A stretch of 64,000 bases of DNA. It comes from Duganella lactea (GTDB lineage: Bacteria; Pseudomonadota; Gammaproteobacteria; Burkholderiales; Burkholderiaceae_D). The translations under genes were made by a program, and so were the position numbers. This document shows positions 28,463 to 37,531 of this stretch, one piece after another (the stretch's first letter is position 1; every line of letters begins with the position of its first letter). The notes beneath the pieces were generated by a model that worked only from the letters and a program-made list of their open reading frames with translations, made no database searches and was not told the origin of the DNA. The stretch is from assembly GCF_009857505.1 (NCBI RefSeq), contig NZ_WWCP01000001.1, positions 481,551 through 545,550 of the forward strand, given 5' to 3'.

Positions 28463-30703
28463 ATGGCTTATTTGCGCAGGCTGGCCGCGGCGTTATGCTG
28501 CGGCCTTTTCATTTTGGTGGCACACGCGGCGGAGCCGCCGGCCGCCGGCGCCGTGACGTCGGACGCCACGCCCAAGCGGCCCAAGGTGGCGCTGGTGCTG
28601 TCCGGCGGCGGCGCGCGCGGCTTCGCCCACATCGGCGTGTTGCGCGCGTTGCAGGAGTTGCGCGTGCCGGTCGATATGGTGGTTGGCACCAGCATGGGCA
28701 GCGTGGTCGGCGGCGCCTACGCCGCCGGCAGCTCGGTCGAACAGCTGGAGCAGCTGGTGCGCCGCACCGACTGGAACGCCGTGGTGGCGGACCGCGCGCC
28801 GCGCGATGAACTGGTCTACCGGCGCCGCGAGGAGGACTTGTTGCTGCCGTCGCGGATTGAATTCGGCGCGCACCTGGACGGCGTCTCGCTGCCGCCTGCG
28901 GCGGCCGGCAACGAGGCGCTGGAGCTGGCGCTGACCCGCGTGCTGCCGCCGGGCGCGCGCGACAAACCGGCCAATCTGCTGCAACTGCCGTTCCGCTCGG
29001 TCGCCTCGGACCTGGTGACGGGCGAGCTGGTGGAGCTGAACGACACGCCGCTGTTCCTGGCCATGCGCGCCTCGCTGGCGGTGCCGGGCGTGTTCGCGCC
29101 GGTGCGCGTCAATCAGCGCCTGCTGGTCGACGGCGGCCTGGTGCGCAACCTGCCGGTGGACGTGGCGCGCGAAATGGGCGCCGACATCATCATCGCGGTC
29201 AACGTCGGCACGCCGCTGGCGCAGGAGAAGGAGCTGGTCAGCGCGGTCAGCGTGGCGCAGCAGATGCTGCAGATCCTGACCGAACAGAACGTACAGCGCT
29301 CGCTGAAGGAGCTGCGCGCCGATGACGTGCTGCTGCAACCGAACCTGGGCGGCATCGGCTTCCTCGATTTCGCCCGCCATGACCGCGCCATGCGCGAGGG
29401 CGAGGCGGCGGTGCGGGCGATGAGCGCCAAGCTGGTCAAGCTGGCCTTGCCGGAGGCGCAGTACGCGGCGTATGAGGTCAAGCGGCTGTCGGCGCCGCTG
29501 GCGATCGACCAGCCGGTGCGGCTGGTCAAGCTGGAGGTGGCGCCGAGCGGGCGCATCAATCCGAAGGAGCTGGAGGTGCAGTCCGGCCTCAAGCTCGGCG
29601 AGCCGGTCACCAGCGAACAGGCGGCCGCGGCCGGCAATCATCTGTTCGGCCGCGGCGACCTGGCACGGGTGGAAACCGAGGTGCGCGACGATGAAAACGG
29701 CCGCAGCGTGCTGATCAAGCCGACCGAGGCCGACTGGGCGCACAGCCGCCTGCGCATCGGCATCGAACTCAATAGCGATTTCAGCGACAACAGCGCGTTC
29801 CAGCTGAAGGCCATGCATGTGCTGTCGTCGCTCAACGACTGGGGCGGCGAACTGCGCAGCCTGGCCAGCGTCGGCACCGACCGCGCGCTGGGCACGCAGT
29901 TCTTCCAGCCGCTGGGGGTGGGCTCGCCGTGGTATGTGGCGCCGGCGCTGGAGTTCGGCGCCGGCGCGAGCGACCTGTTCAGCGCGAGCGGCTTTCGCCA
30001 GGCGCGCTACGCGTATGACTACAGCGTCGCCAGCATGGCGCTGGGGCGGCAGCTCGGCCGCTGGGGCGACCTGCGCTACACGGTCGCGCGCCAGCTCAGC
30101 AACCGTCGCCAGACGATCCCGGAGGACGAGCGCCGCGACAGCGCGTTCCAGACCATCCAGCAGCTCAGCTTCAACGTCGATACGCTCGACACCATCGCCT
30201 TCCCGACGCGCGGCTCGCTGGTCAGCCTGGAGTGGCAGCGCGCGGTGCGGCGCGCCGGCAACAGCGGCAGCGAGCCGGTGCCGGCGCTGCAGGAGCTCAA
30301 GGGCCTGGAGGCGTTCCACGTCGGCCGCTGGGCCGGACATGTGTACGGCGAATGGTCGCGCAGCCTGGGCGGCGCCAGCGGCAACAACCTGGGGGGCTTC
30401 CTGCGGCTGTCGGGCACCGAGCCGAACTCGGTGGTGGGCAGCCGCACGGTGCTGGGGCGGGTGGTGGTGGCGCGCAGCATCGGCGCCATGCCGGCCGCGC
30501 TGGGCGGCGATGTGCGGCTGGGCTTTTCACTGGAGGCGGGCGGCGCCTACAGCCCGGACGACCCGCTGCGCTGGGGCAAGCTCAAACAGGCGGCCAGCGC
30601 CTTCATCGCGGTCGACACGCGTTTTGGCCCGCTGTACTTCGGCACCGGCACCACCAAGGAAGGCAAGAGCAGCGGCTACCTGTTCCTCGGTCCTATCTGG
30701 TAA
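28463..30703 (+). CDS. PlpD-like patatin phospholipase with POTRA and beta-barrel (type Vd)
   Basis: A 746-residue exported protein. After the signal peptide comes a patatin domain (about residues 36-250): oxyanion loop SGGGARGFAH, nucleophile in GTSMG (Ser near 76) and catalytic Asp in VDGG. A POTRA-like region follows (about 345-430) and then a 16-strand barrel region of the BamA/TpsB type, ending in Trp. This is the layout of PlpD, where the barrel secretes the attached lipase. It begins 8 nt after gspC and may be transcribed with the secretion operon. Its stop overlaps the convergent leoA-like gene. Confidence 0.87.
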   Translation: MAYLRRLAAALCCGLFILVAHAAEPPAAGAVTSDATPKRPKVALVLSGGGARGFAHIGVLRALQELRVPVDMVVGTSMGSVVGGAYAAGSSVEQLEQLVRRTDWNAVVADRAPRDELVYRRREEDLLLPSRIEFGAHLDGVSLPPAAAGNEALELALTRVLPPGARDKPANLLQLPFRSVASDLVTGELVELNDTPLFLAMRASLAVPGVFAPVRVNQRLLVDGGLVRNLPVDVAREMGADIIIAVNVGTPLAQEKELVSAVSVAQQMLQILTEQNVQRSLKELRADDVLLQPNLGGIGFLDFARHDRAMREGEAAVRAMSAKLVKLALPEAQYAAYEVKRLSAPLAIDQPVRLVKLEVAPSGRINPKELEVQSGLKLGEPVTSEQAAAAGNHLFGRGDLARVETEVRDDENGRSVLIKPTEADWAHSRLRIGIELNSDFSDNSAFQLKAMHVLSSLNDWGGELRSLASVGTDRALGTQFFQPLGVGSPWYVAPALEFGAGASDLFSASGFRQARYAYDYSVASMALGRQLGRWGDLRYTVARQLSNRRQTIPEDERRDSAFQTIQQLSFNVDTLDTIAFPTRGSLVSLEWQRAVRRAGNSGSEPVPALQELKGLEAFHVGRWAGHVYGEWSRSLGGASGNNLGGFLRLSGTEPNSVVGSRTVLGRVVVARSIGAMPAALGGDVRLGFSLEAGGAYSPDDPLRWGKLKQAASAFIAVDTRFGPLYFGTGTTKEGKSSGYLFLGPIW

Positions 30704-32405
30704 GTGTAATGCGGTCCAGACGGCGCTGCACTTCAATCACCGCGGTTCGGTTGCTGCGCACACTGGCGGCCCGTTCATCCATGGTCTCCAGCACGGTTTC
30801 GAACTGGTTCAGCTGCGGTGCAAAGAAGGCGAACATCTTTTCATCGTCGGCCAGCAGCAGGTAGATGTCCTTGAACGCATCCTTGATCAGGTTGCCAATC
30901 TGTTCGCGCGACTCCGCCAACTGCTGTTCCAGTTCGTGTGATTTGTACATGCCGTAGATATCGCTGCCGAGCGAGAACACCGCACCGGCTGGTCCCGCCC
31001 ATTTGGAAACCGCGCCCGCGAGTTTGGTGGCTTCCCAAGGCTTGAATTTGATGGCGATGCCGGTCACCTGCTTTAGCACGTCGCGCGCCATGACGATGGT
31101 CGCTTTGATGGCGGCCGGGCTGATTGTTGATACGCTTTTCAGCACATTGCCCATCGACGACGCGGCTTTCTGGCCCAGCGCCTCCGCAAAGCTTTCACTG
31201 GAATCGAGCTGGCGTGAGATGTCCAGCGAAATCCGGTTGACCACGGCCGACGACTGCTCGAAGAAGCGGTCCACCGTGGTCTTGATCAACAGGTGCAGCT
31301 TGTAGCCGGCGCCGTCGGCCGTGTAGCCGATTTCATCTTCGAGGAAGGGACGGATGCCTTCCAGCGACAGCGGTCGCAGCTTGCCCATCAGGCGCGCTTC
31401 CATGGCTTGCAGTTCACGGAACAATTCCGCCGACAGTTGCTTGACTTCGCGTCGACCGGCGCGGATATCCTGCTCAATGCGCTCGCGCTCCTGGGCGGCT
31501 TGCGTTTCAAAGACATCCATCGCCTCCAGTTGCGCATGCACCGCGCGCAGCTTCTGCTGCACCAGGTCGCGCACCACATCGAGGCCGGTCTTGGCGATCA
31601 GCACTTCCGCCACATTCGATTGCAGGATGCGGCTGGTCGATTCCTTCAGCGTGTTGATGCGCGAACGGCTTTCATAGTGCTCCGGTTTTCCGAACCAGAA
31701 TTCCAGCCCGCGGCCATTCGGGTCGGCCGACATGCAGACCAGGTTCAGGCGCGCCTCTTCTTCCGCCGTCAGGTTGGCGACGCGCTTCAGCTTGGACTTG
31801 AGCGCTTCCTTCTTGATGGCGGCCTGGTCGTCGAACATGGCTTGGTCAGTCAGGTCGCTCACCTCGTCCATCTTGTTGATCACGAACAGCGTCGACGACA
31901 GCTTGTTCAGGTCGCGCAGCAGCCACTTGGCGATGTCGCCATGGCTATCCTTGAGCGGATTGGTGGCGTCCACCACGTACAGGATCAGATGTGCTTCCGA
32001 GATGTAGCGCTTGGTGATGTCCTGATACATGACCTGCGTGCCGGCCACGGTTTTTTCCTTGTCGCCGAACAGGCCGGGCGTATCGACAATCTCGCACTTG
32101 CCCGGTAAGCCTTCCGGATGGTAGATGGCAAGGCGGTCGGACGATTCATCCATGTCGATTTTCATGTCGCTCATGACGCGCCCCAGCCAGCCGGCGATCA
32201 CGCTGGTTTTGCCGTCCGAGAAAGCGCCGAGCAGAGCGATGCGCAGCACGTCGGCTTCGATGCCGGTGAGCGCATCCTCGATCTTGCGCATATCCGCCTC
32301 GGTATCGACGCCCAGCTTGCCCAGTGCCGCCAGCGCGTCGCGCAGCTCTTGCAGGGCGCCGATGGCCGCCTGTTTATCGAGGTCGAATTGCTTGAATTGT
32401 TCCAT
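30693..32405 (-). CDS. leoA: LeoA-like bacterial dynamin GTPase
   Basis: A 570-residue dynamin-like protein. G motifs are complete: G1 GAFSDGKTS (60-68), G3 DTPG (108-111), G4 NKMD (177-180). The rest is helical, with a hydrophobic, possibly membrane-touching region around residues 415-500. The GAFSDGKTS form and partner genes match LeoA of enterotoxigenic E. coli, a member of the Eleos (LeoA/LeoBC) anti-phage group as I recall it. Its start lies within the end of the upstream leoB-like gene (32-nt overlap), so the two are translated together; its stop overlaps the convergent patatin gene by 11 nt. Defence function is inferred, not shown. Confidence 0.8.
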   Translation of the reverse strand: MEQFKQFDLDKQAAIGALQELRDALAALGKLGVDTEADMRKIEDALTGIEADVLRIALLGAFSDGKTSVIAGWLGRVMSDMKIDMDESSDRLAIYHPEGLPGKCEIVDTPGLFGDKEKTVAGTQVMYQDITKRYISEAHLILYVVDATNPLKDSHGDIAKWLLRDLNKLSSTLFVINKMDEVSDLTDQAMFDDQAAIKKEALKSKLKRVANLTAEEEARLNLVCMSADPNGRGLEFWFGKPEHYESRSRINTLKESTSRILQSNVAEVLIAKTGLDVVRDLVQQKLRAVHAQLEAMDVFETQAAQERERIEQDIRAGRREVKQLSAELFRELQAMEARLMGKLRPLSLEGIRPFLEDEIGYTADGAGYKLHLLIKTTVDRFFEQSSAVVNRISLDISRQLDSSESFAEALGQKAASSMGNVLKSVSTISPAAIKATIVMARDVLKQVTGIAIKFKPWEATKLAGAVSKWAGPAGAVFSLGSDIYGMYKSHELEQQLAESREQIGNLIKDAFKDIYLLLADDEKMFAFFAPQLNQFETVLETMDERAASVRSNRTAVIEVQRRLDRITLTR

Positions 32406-34047
32406 GTGGCATTTGCTCCAGAAGTTGCTTGATACGCGCCATTAGCGCCAGTTGTTTTTTTATGATCGCCAGCGGCTCGGTGATATGGGCGAGCTGCTGG
32501 TCGACCGCCGCGACGCAGTCTTCGTCCACCGCCTTGCGTATGGTGCCGACCAGGATGTCGGCATCTTTTTCGATCCGGCCCATCACCTCGTGGCGCAGGT
32601 CATCAATCTTGTCCTGTACCTGTGCTTGCGCTTTGCGGATGCGCGACTCGCGGCTGGTGAAGAATTTTGCCAGCGACACCAGCGCACCCACCACCGCGCC
32701 GGCGATGGCGCCAATCGCGTTGCCGATGCCGGGGAAGGCCGAACCGATGGCAAAGCCGGTGGCGGCGTAAGAGCCGATGTCGAATGCGATCCAGCCCCAG
32801 TCCTTGAGGTCCAGATCCATGTCGATGCCGGTGTCGGCAAACCGGAACGCGGCACCTTGCGCCTGGCTGGCGGCGCGGTGTTCGAAGTCGACTCGCTGCA
32901 CATCCTCCATCAAGCGGTTCAGGGCCTGCTCCAGGTTTTCCTGCAGCACCGCCTGTTGTTCGTCCAGCTGCGTCGTCAGCTGTTCCTCGGTGACCTCCCG
33001 GCGGTTGCGGAAGCTGCGCTTGATCAGGCGGTCGATTTCGTCGTTGTCGCCAAAGTTATCGGCCACGATGTCATGGGCATCGTCCGACAGACGATTGAAA
33101 AAACCGCTCCAGGCATTGCTGCGCCCGGCCCTGAGCACGCGCTCGAATGAATCCAACGCCCCATCAATGGCCTCTTTGCATTTCTTGAATTCAGGCTTTA
33201 GCCGTTTGACGAAAGCGCTATGGTGGTCGTGCCGCGCCTGCAGCAGCTGAATATTCTCAGCCAGCAGCTCGCGCACCTTGACCTTATTGCTCTCAACGAT
33301 GTCTTCGCGGAAGGTGCGCGCCTTGGCACGCAGCACGGCCGCTACTTTGTCGATGCGGCTCAGCTGCTCTAGTTCCCCGGGCGAGTCGAAGCAGGCCAGC
33401 AGCCCGCGCTGGCGTGCCAGTAAGTCATCGCGCGAAGGATGGATGGTGGTGGCGCCATCCAGCATGGCCAGGCCGGAGAAGGCCATCATGCCCTGGATGG
33501 TCAGGCCGGGCAGCAGCACTTCGTCGCCCAGTGCGTCGCGCAGGACTTCCATGGTCTGTTTCATCGCCGTGCCTGGCAGGCCGCGGGTGCGCAGCGCCTC
33601 GCGGTCTTCGTCGAATTCATACGCATCGGCCAGGCCGCGCACATTGACCACCGGGCATACCTGGCTGCCGCGGCGCAGATAGCGGCCGATTTTCTGCGCC
33701 GTTTCCTTCTCGGGCTTTTTGTTGGTGCCGTTGACGTAGAACACCAGATGCGCCTTGGCGACTGCCGCTTCCACCAGCGGCGCATATTGCCGCTCGTCGC
33801 CTTCGATGCCAGGCACGTCGATCAACTGGAATTCTTCGTTAGCGTGGCGCAGCGTGTAGCTGACATTGTCCTTTGTGAAGTCGCGCTGGCCAGTGCCGAC
33901 GATCAGGCCGTCCACCCGGCAGGCGTCGCGCCGCTGCCGTTCCAGCGTCACTGACGCTTGCACAAAGCCGGACAGTTGCTGGTCCAACTGTGCCGCTGCC
34001 TGGGCCAAGCCGCCGCTGCGCAGAATCGCTTCGTCATAGGCGCCCAT
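32374..34047 (-). CDS. leoB: LeoB-like dynamin, downstream half carrying G3/G4 motifs
   Basis: A 557-residue protein. It has G3 DVPG (77-80) in QLIDVPGIEGDE and a G4-like NVRG (135-138), but no P-loop: that is in the gene directly upstream. A long helical stalk follows, with a hydrophobic paddle-like segment (about 418-462, Gly/Ala-rich) flanked by basic residues, as expected for membrane insertion by dynamins. Its ATG follows the TAA of the upstream gene with no gap and in the same frame, so together they read as one protein with a single stop. Translation could restart after termination; GGTGGGTG lies just upstream. Confidence 0.78.
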   Translation of the reverse strand: MGAYDEAILRSGGLAQAAAQLDQQLSGFVQASVTLERQRRDACRVDGLIVGTGQRDFTKDNVSYTLRHANEEFQLIDVPGIEGDERQYAPLVEAAVAKAHLVFYVNGTNKKPEKETAQKIGRYLRRGSQVCPVVNVRGLADAYEFDEDREALRTRGLPGTAMKQTMEVLRDALGDEVLLPGLTIQGMMAFSGLAMLDGATTIHPSRDDLLARQRGLLACFDSPGELEQLSRIDKVAAVLRAKARTFREDIVESNKVKVRELLAENIQLLQARHDHHSAFVKRLKPEFKKCKEAIDGALDSFERVLRAGRSNAWSGFFNRLSDDAHDIVADNFGDNDEIDRLIKRSFRNRREVTEEQLTTQLDEQQAVLQENLEQALNRLMEDVQRVDFEHRAASQAQGAAFRFADTGIDMDLDLKDWGWIAFDIGSYAATGFAIGSAFPGIGNAIGAIAGAVVGALVSLAKFFTSRESRIRKAQAQVQDKIDDLRHEVMGRIEKDADILVGTIRKAVDEDCVAAVDQQLAHITEPLAIIKKQLALMARIKQLLEQMPHGTIQAIRPR

Positions 34048-34617
34048 TTACGCACCCACCAGCAGCCATGCGCCAGCGGCCGCAGCTGCGCCCAGCAGCG
34101 CGCCGCCGACCGCCGACAGCCAGGCACGGCGGCGGATGCGGGCCGACGATTCCTGTTCGGCTATCTGACGCAGGCTGGCAATCGATTGCTGCAGGCCAGC
34201 GATTTCGCTGGCGTAGGCGGTGTATACGGCGCCCATGCCGGCGCGGATTTCGTCGGCCTGTGCCGACAGCGCTTGTTCTGCCTGCTGCAGATTCCGCGCG
34301 TTTTGCTCCAGTTGCTGGCGGCGCAGGTCTTCGTTGAACAGGATGCGCAACGACTCGATCACGGTGCTCTTGCCGGCGTTGGTTTCGCCGAAGAAGGCCA
34401 TGGTGAACTTGTCCCACTCGGCATGCTTTTCGAGGAAGTTCAACTCGTCGTTAAAGCGGTCCTGGATCTGTGACAGTTGTTGGCGGATTTTGCCAATTTC
34501 CTGTTTGCCGTCCTCGTGGTCGACGTTCAGCGCTTCCATCTCGCGCATGGCGCTGGCAAGACTGGACGACACATCGGAATATAACTGGTTGAAATGCTGT
34601 TTTGAGCTAGCGGTCAT
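34048..34617 (-). CDS. leoC: LeoC-like P-loop half of the split dynamin
   Basis: A 189-residue protein: N-terminal coiled coil (about 10-65), a P-loop GETNAGKST (77-85) within FTMAFFGETNAGKSTVIES, a second coiled coil (about 96-160), and a C-terminal membrane helix (about 165-188) preceded by basic RIRRR. No G3 or G4 motif is present, so it cannot be a full GTPase alone; they lie in the next gene, in frame after one TAA. This suggests the pair together acts as one dynamin (LeoBC). It is first in the operon, 82 nt after an XRE regulator on the same strand. Confidence 0.78.
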   Translation of the reverse strand: MTASSKQHFNQLYSDVSSSLASAMREMEALNVDHEDGKQEIGKIRQQLSQIQDRFNDELNFLEKHAEWDKFTMAFFGETNAGKSTVIESLRILFNEDLRRQQLEQNARNLQQAEQALSAQADEIRAGMGAVYTAYASEIAGLQQSIASLRQIAEQESSARIRRRAWLSAVGGALLGAAAAAGAWLLVGA

Positions 34618-34699
34618 AGGCAGTCTGTCAGGAAAGAGTCTTCAATTATCGATGAACGCTATCATCAAAACTCTCACCAAAAGTAACACATCGTAATAT

Positions 34700-35455
34700 T
34701 TATTTCCTTGTGGAAGTAGTCGCGTTGCGGCGCAGCGCGGTGAAGGCGGCGAATTCCCACGAGCGGAAGCCGACCAGCAGCGTGAAGCCGTCGCGCTCGT
34801 GCGGCGCCAGCCGGCGGTCGCTCTGGTGCAGCCGCGCCAGCTCGCCGGCCAGTTGCTGGATGCGGCCGGCCAGCTCCTGGGCGCTGGCTTGCGACAGCCG
34901 CGCCGGCAGGCATAGCAGCGTTTCGCCGGCGCCGTTGAAGCTGCCGCTGAAGTAGTCGTCCACCGCGTGTTCGCGGAAGAACTGCTGCACCGGGCCGTCC
35001 GGCAGCCAGCGGAAGGCGTTCGAGACGCGCAGCCGATAGCGGTTCAGCGGCTTCAGTTCGATCAGGCCCAACCGGTCCAGCTCGGCCAGCAGGACGATGC
35101 ATTCCGGCGCGGTCAGGTCGTAGGTTTCCAGCACCTGTTCCAGCGTCCAGTGGCCCAGGCAGCAGATCGCCATCAGCAGCAGGTGCGGATTGGCCAGCAG
35201 CGATTTTTCCTGTTGCAGCGTGAGGCAGTCGGCCTGCGGCGTGGCGTCGGCGGCGCCGCGCAGCACGTCCTCCATCGGCACCCCGGCGGCCTTGCAGATC
35301 TGCGCCAGCCGCGTCAGCGACATGTCCTGTTGCCCGAACATGCGCTTGACGCTCGATTCGCTCATGGCGATCCGCTCGGCCAGCATTTTGTAGGTGACGC
35401 CGGCGGCCCGCATCTGGGTCCGCAGCACTTGCAGCAGTAATTCCGGTGAGCTCAT
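34700..35455 (-). CDS. XRE-family HTH transcriptional regulator
   Basis: A 251-residue regulator with an N-terminal Cro/CI-type HTH (about residues 15-65; YKMLAERIAMSESSVKRMF) and a C-terminal region (about 85-250) with no domain I recognise, possibly a ligand or winged-helix part (LEQVLETYDLTAPECIVLLAELDRLGL split over 105-130). The ATG at 35455 with AAGG upstream is preferred to a longer frame. It is divergent from the outer-membrane barrel gene and upstream of the Leo-like operon on the same strand, so it could regulate either; nothing in the sequence decides. Confidence 0.75.
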   Translation of the reverse strand: MSSPELLLQVLRTQMRAAGVTYKMLAERIAMSESSVKRMFGQQDMSLTRLAQICKAAGVPMEDVLRGAADATPQADCLTLQQEKSLLANPHLLLMAICCLGHWTLEQVLETYDLTAPECIVLLAELDRLGLIELKPLNRYRLRVSNAFRWLPDGPVQQFFREHAVDDYFSGSFNGAGETLLCLPARLSQASAQELAGRIQQLAGELARLHQSDRRLAPHERDGFTLLVGFRSWEFAAFTALRRNATTSTRK

Positions 35456-35589
35456 AGGTTGCCTTGTTGAAGATGCAAGGTATCGTAACATGATACCCGC
35501 CGGCGTGAAAACCGCGCCTTGGAATATATAATTAGTACATTCCGGCCTTGTGCCGCAAACTTGAGCTGTATCACCCCGTGGAGCGTAAT

Positions 35590-36126
35590 ATGAAAGTCGT
35601 ACCAGCAGTCCTGATCACCCTGTCCGCCCTGAGCCTGAGCGGCCTCGCCGCCGCCGCCGAGCAATCGCCGTGGTATGTGGGCGGCGAGGTCGGCGCGCAA
35701 ACCAGCCGCGTCCATGGCCCGAGCGGCCGCGCCTATGTCGGTTATGAACTGGGCAGCGGCCTGCGCGATCCGGAGGAGCGTCATGCGGTGGAGGTGGCGG
35801 TGTTCACGCGCGGTCTGGCCGACAACGGCCACGAGGCGCGCGCCAACAGCATCGCCATCAACTGGGCGACGTTGCTCAAGGTGACGGACAACGTCTCGGT
35901 CAGCGGTCGCCTGGGCGCGCACTACACCACCAGCACGCTGCGCCATAGCCCGCAGTGGAGCGAAACGGAAAACCGGCCGGGCGTGTTCGCCGGCGTCGGC
36001 CTGGCCTACCGGCTGACGCCGCAGGTGGCGATCACCACCGAGGTGACCTATATGCCACTCCATGTCACCGAACGCATCAAGTCGAAGACGCCGGTCGTGA
36101 CCATCGGCCTGCGTTACGGCTTCTAG
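35590..36126 (+). CDS. small outer membrane beta-barrel protein
   Basis: A 178-residue protein with a signal peptide (about 1-24, ending AAAAE) and alternating amphipathic strands (YVGYELGSGL, GVFAGVGLAYRL), ending VVTIGLRYGF with the C-terminal Phe that guides BAM-dependent insertion. The pattern is that of OmpA/OmpX-like eight-stranded barrels. The start at 35590 has GGAG about 8 nt upstream; the 14 codons above it lack leader character. No specific function can be named. Confidence 0.75.
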   Translation: MKVVPAVLITLSALSLSGLAAAAEQSPWYVGGEVGAQTSRVHGPSGRAYVGYELGSGLRDPEERHAVEVAVFTRGLADNGHEARANSIAINWATLLKVTDNVSVSGRLGAHYTTSTLRHSPQWSETENRPGVFAGVGLAYRLTPQVAITTEVTYMPLHVTERIKSKTPVVTIGLRYGF

Positions 36127-36139
36127 CGAATAACCTGAG

Positions 36140-36165
36140 AGCGGGCGCCATGCCCGGCGCCCGCT
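36140..36165. terminator. perfect 10-bp hairpin between convergent genes
   Basis: AGCGGGCGCC (36140-36149) pairs with GGCGCCCGCT (36156-36165) around a 6-nt loop. There is no T-tract on either side, so intrinsic termination is uncertain; position between convergent genes makes a 3'-end role likely. Confidence 0.5.
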
Positions 36166-36196
36166 GACGGTTACCCTTCCGGGTTACAACACCCGC

Positions 36197-37531
36197 TTAC
36201 AGCACGTAGCGCGACAGGTCCTCGTTGACCGCCAGCGCGTCCAGACGCGCATTCACATACGCCGCATCGACCACGATGGTCTTGCCGCTGTCTTCGCTGG
36301 CCTTGAAGGACAGCTCTTCCAGCAGTTTTTCCATGACCGTGTACAGCCGGCGGGCGCCGATGTTTTCGGTGCGCTCGTTGACCGAATAGGCGATCTCGGC
36401 CAGGCGGGTGATGCCCTCCGGCGCGAATTCCAGCCGCACGTCCTCGGTGGCCAGCAGCGCCTCGTACTGTTTGGTCAGGCAGGCGTCGGTGCTGGTCAGG
36501 ATGCGTTCGAAGTCGGCGATCGACAGCGATTCCAGTTCCACCCGGATCGGGAAGCGGCCCTGCAACTCGGGAATCAGGTCCGATGGCTTGGCCAGATGGA
36601 AGGCGCCCGAGGCGATGAACAGGATGTGGTCGGTCTTGATCATGCCGTACTTGGTGTTGACGGTGGTGCCCTCGACCAGCGGCAGCAGGTCGCGCTGCAC
36701 GCCGGCGCGCGAGACGTCGGCGCCGCCCACTTCCGAACGCGAGGCGATCTTGTCGATCTCGTCGAGGAACACAATGCCGTTCTGCTCAACGTTCTGGATG
36801 GCTTTCTGCTTCATCTCGTCTTCGTTGACCAGCTTGGCGGCCTCCTCGTCGATCAGGAACTTCATCGCCTCCTTGATCTTGACCTTGCGCGCCTTCTTGC
36901 GCTGGGCGCCGATGCCGGAGAACATCGACTTGATCTGCTCGGTCATTTCCTCCATGCCCGGCGGCGCCATGATTTCCATCTGCGGGCCGGCCTCGGCCAG
37001 TTCGAGCTCGATTTCTTTATCGTCCAGTTCGCCCTGACGCAGGCGCTTGCGGAAGGTCTGGCGGGTAGCGTCGTCCTTCGGCGGCTCGGCGCCGGTCGGC
37101 GCGAAGCCGAAATCGCGCGCCGGCGGCAGCAGGATGTCGAGCACACGGTCCTCGGCCGCGTCCTCGGCGCGGGCGCGCACCTTGGCCATCTCGCCCTGGC
37201 GGGTCTGCTTGACGCCGATGTCGACCAGGTCGCGGATGATGGTGTCGACATCGCGGCCGACATAGCCGACCTCGGTGAACTTGGTGGCCTCGATCTTGAT
37301 GAACGGCGCGTCGGCCAGCTTGGCCAGGCGGCGCGCGATCTCGGTCTTGCCGACGCCGGTGGGGCCGATCATCAGAATGTTCTTCGGCGTGATTTCATGG
37401 CGCAGCGGCTCCTCCACCTGCTGGCGGCGCCAGCGGTTGCGCAGCGCGATGGCGACCGCCTTCTTGGCATTGCCCTGGCCCACCACGTGCTTGTCGAGTT
37501 CGCCGACGATTTCCTGCGGAGTCATGTTCAT
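36197..37531 (-). CDS. hslU: ATP-dependent protease ATPase subunit HslU
   Basis: A 444-residue AAA+ unfoldase of the HslVU (ClpYQ) protease. It has Walker A GPTGVGKT (about residues 57-64), the pore motif GYVGRDV, an acidic I-domain (about 110-245), Walker [10 protein letters not shown] and the C-terminal LSRYVL tail that activates HslV. The ATG at 37531 overlaps the hslV stop (ATGA). It feeds unfolded substrates to HslV in the cytoplasm. Confidence 0.96.
   Translation of the reverse strand: MNMTPQEIVGELDKHVVGQGNAKKAVAIALRNRWRRQQVEEPLRHEITPKNILMIGPTGVGKTEIARRLAKLADAPFIKIEATKFTEVGYVGRDVDTIIRDLVDIGVKQTRQGEMAKVRARAEDAAEDRVLDILLPPARDFGFAPTGAEPPKDDATRQTFRKRLRQGELDDKEIELELAEAGPQMEIMAPPGMEEMTEQIKSMFSGIGAQRKKARKVKIKEAMKFLIDEEAAKLVNEDEMKQKAIQNVEQNGIVFLDEIDKIASRSEVGGADVSRAGVQRDLLPLVEGTTVNTKYGMIKTDHILFIASGAFHLAKPSDLIPELQGRFPIRVELESLSIADFERILTSTDACLTKQYEALLATEDVRLEFAPEGITRLAEIAYSVNERTENIGARRLYTVMEKLLEELSFKASEDSGKTIVVDAAYVNARLDALAVNEDLSRYVL

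Noticed and set aside
34048..34617. LeoC/LeoB split as a frameshift
   Set aside because: Both parts are in the same frame, separated by exactly one stop codon; no base insertion or deletion is needed.
34700..35455. XRE regulator as a dedicated controller of the Leo-like operon
   Set aside because: It is equally placed to control the divergent barrel gene; there is no visible operator in the 82-bp gap.
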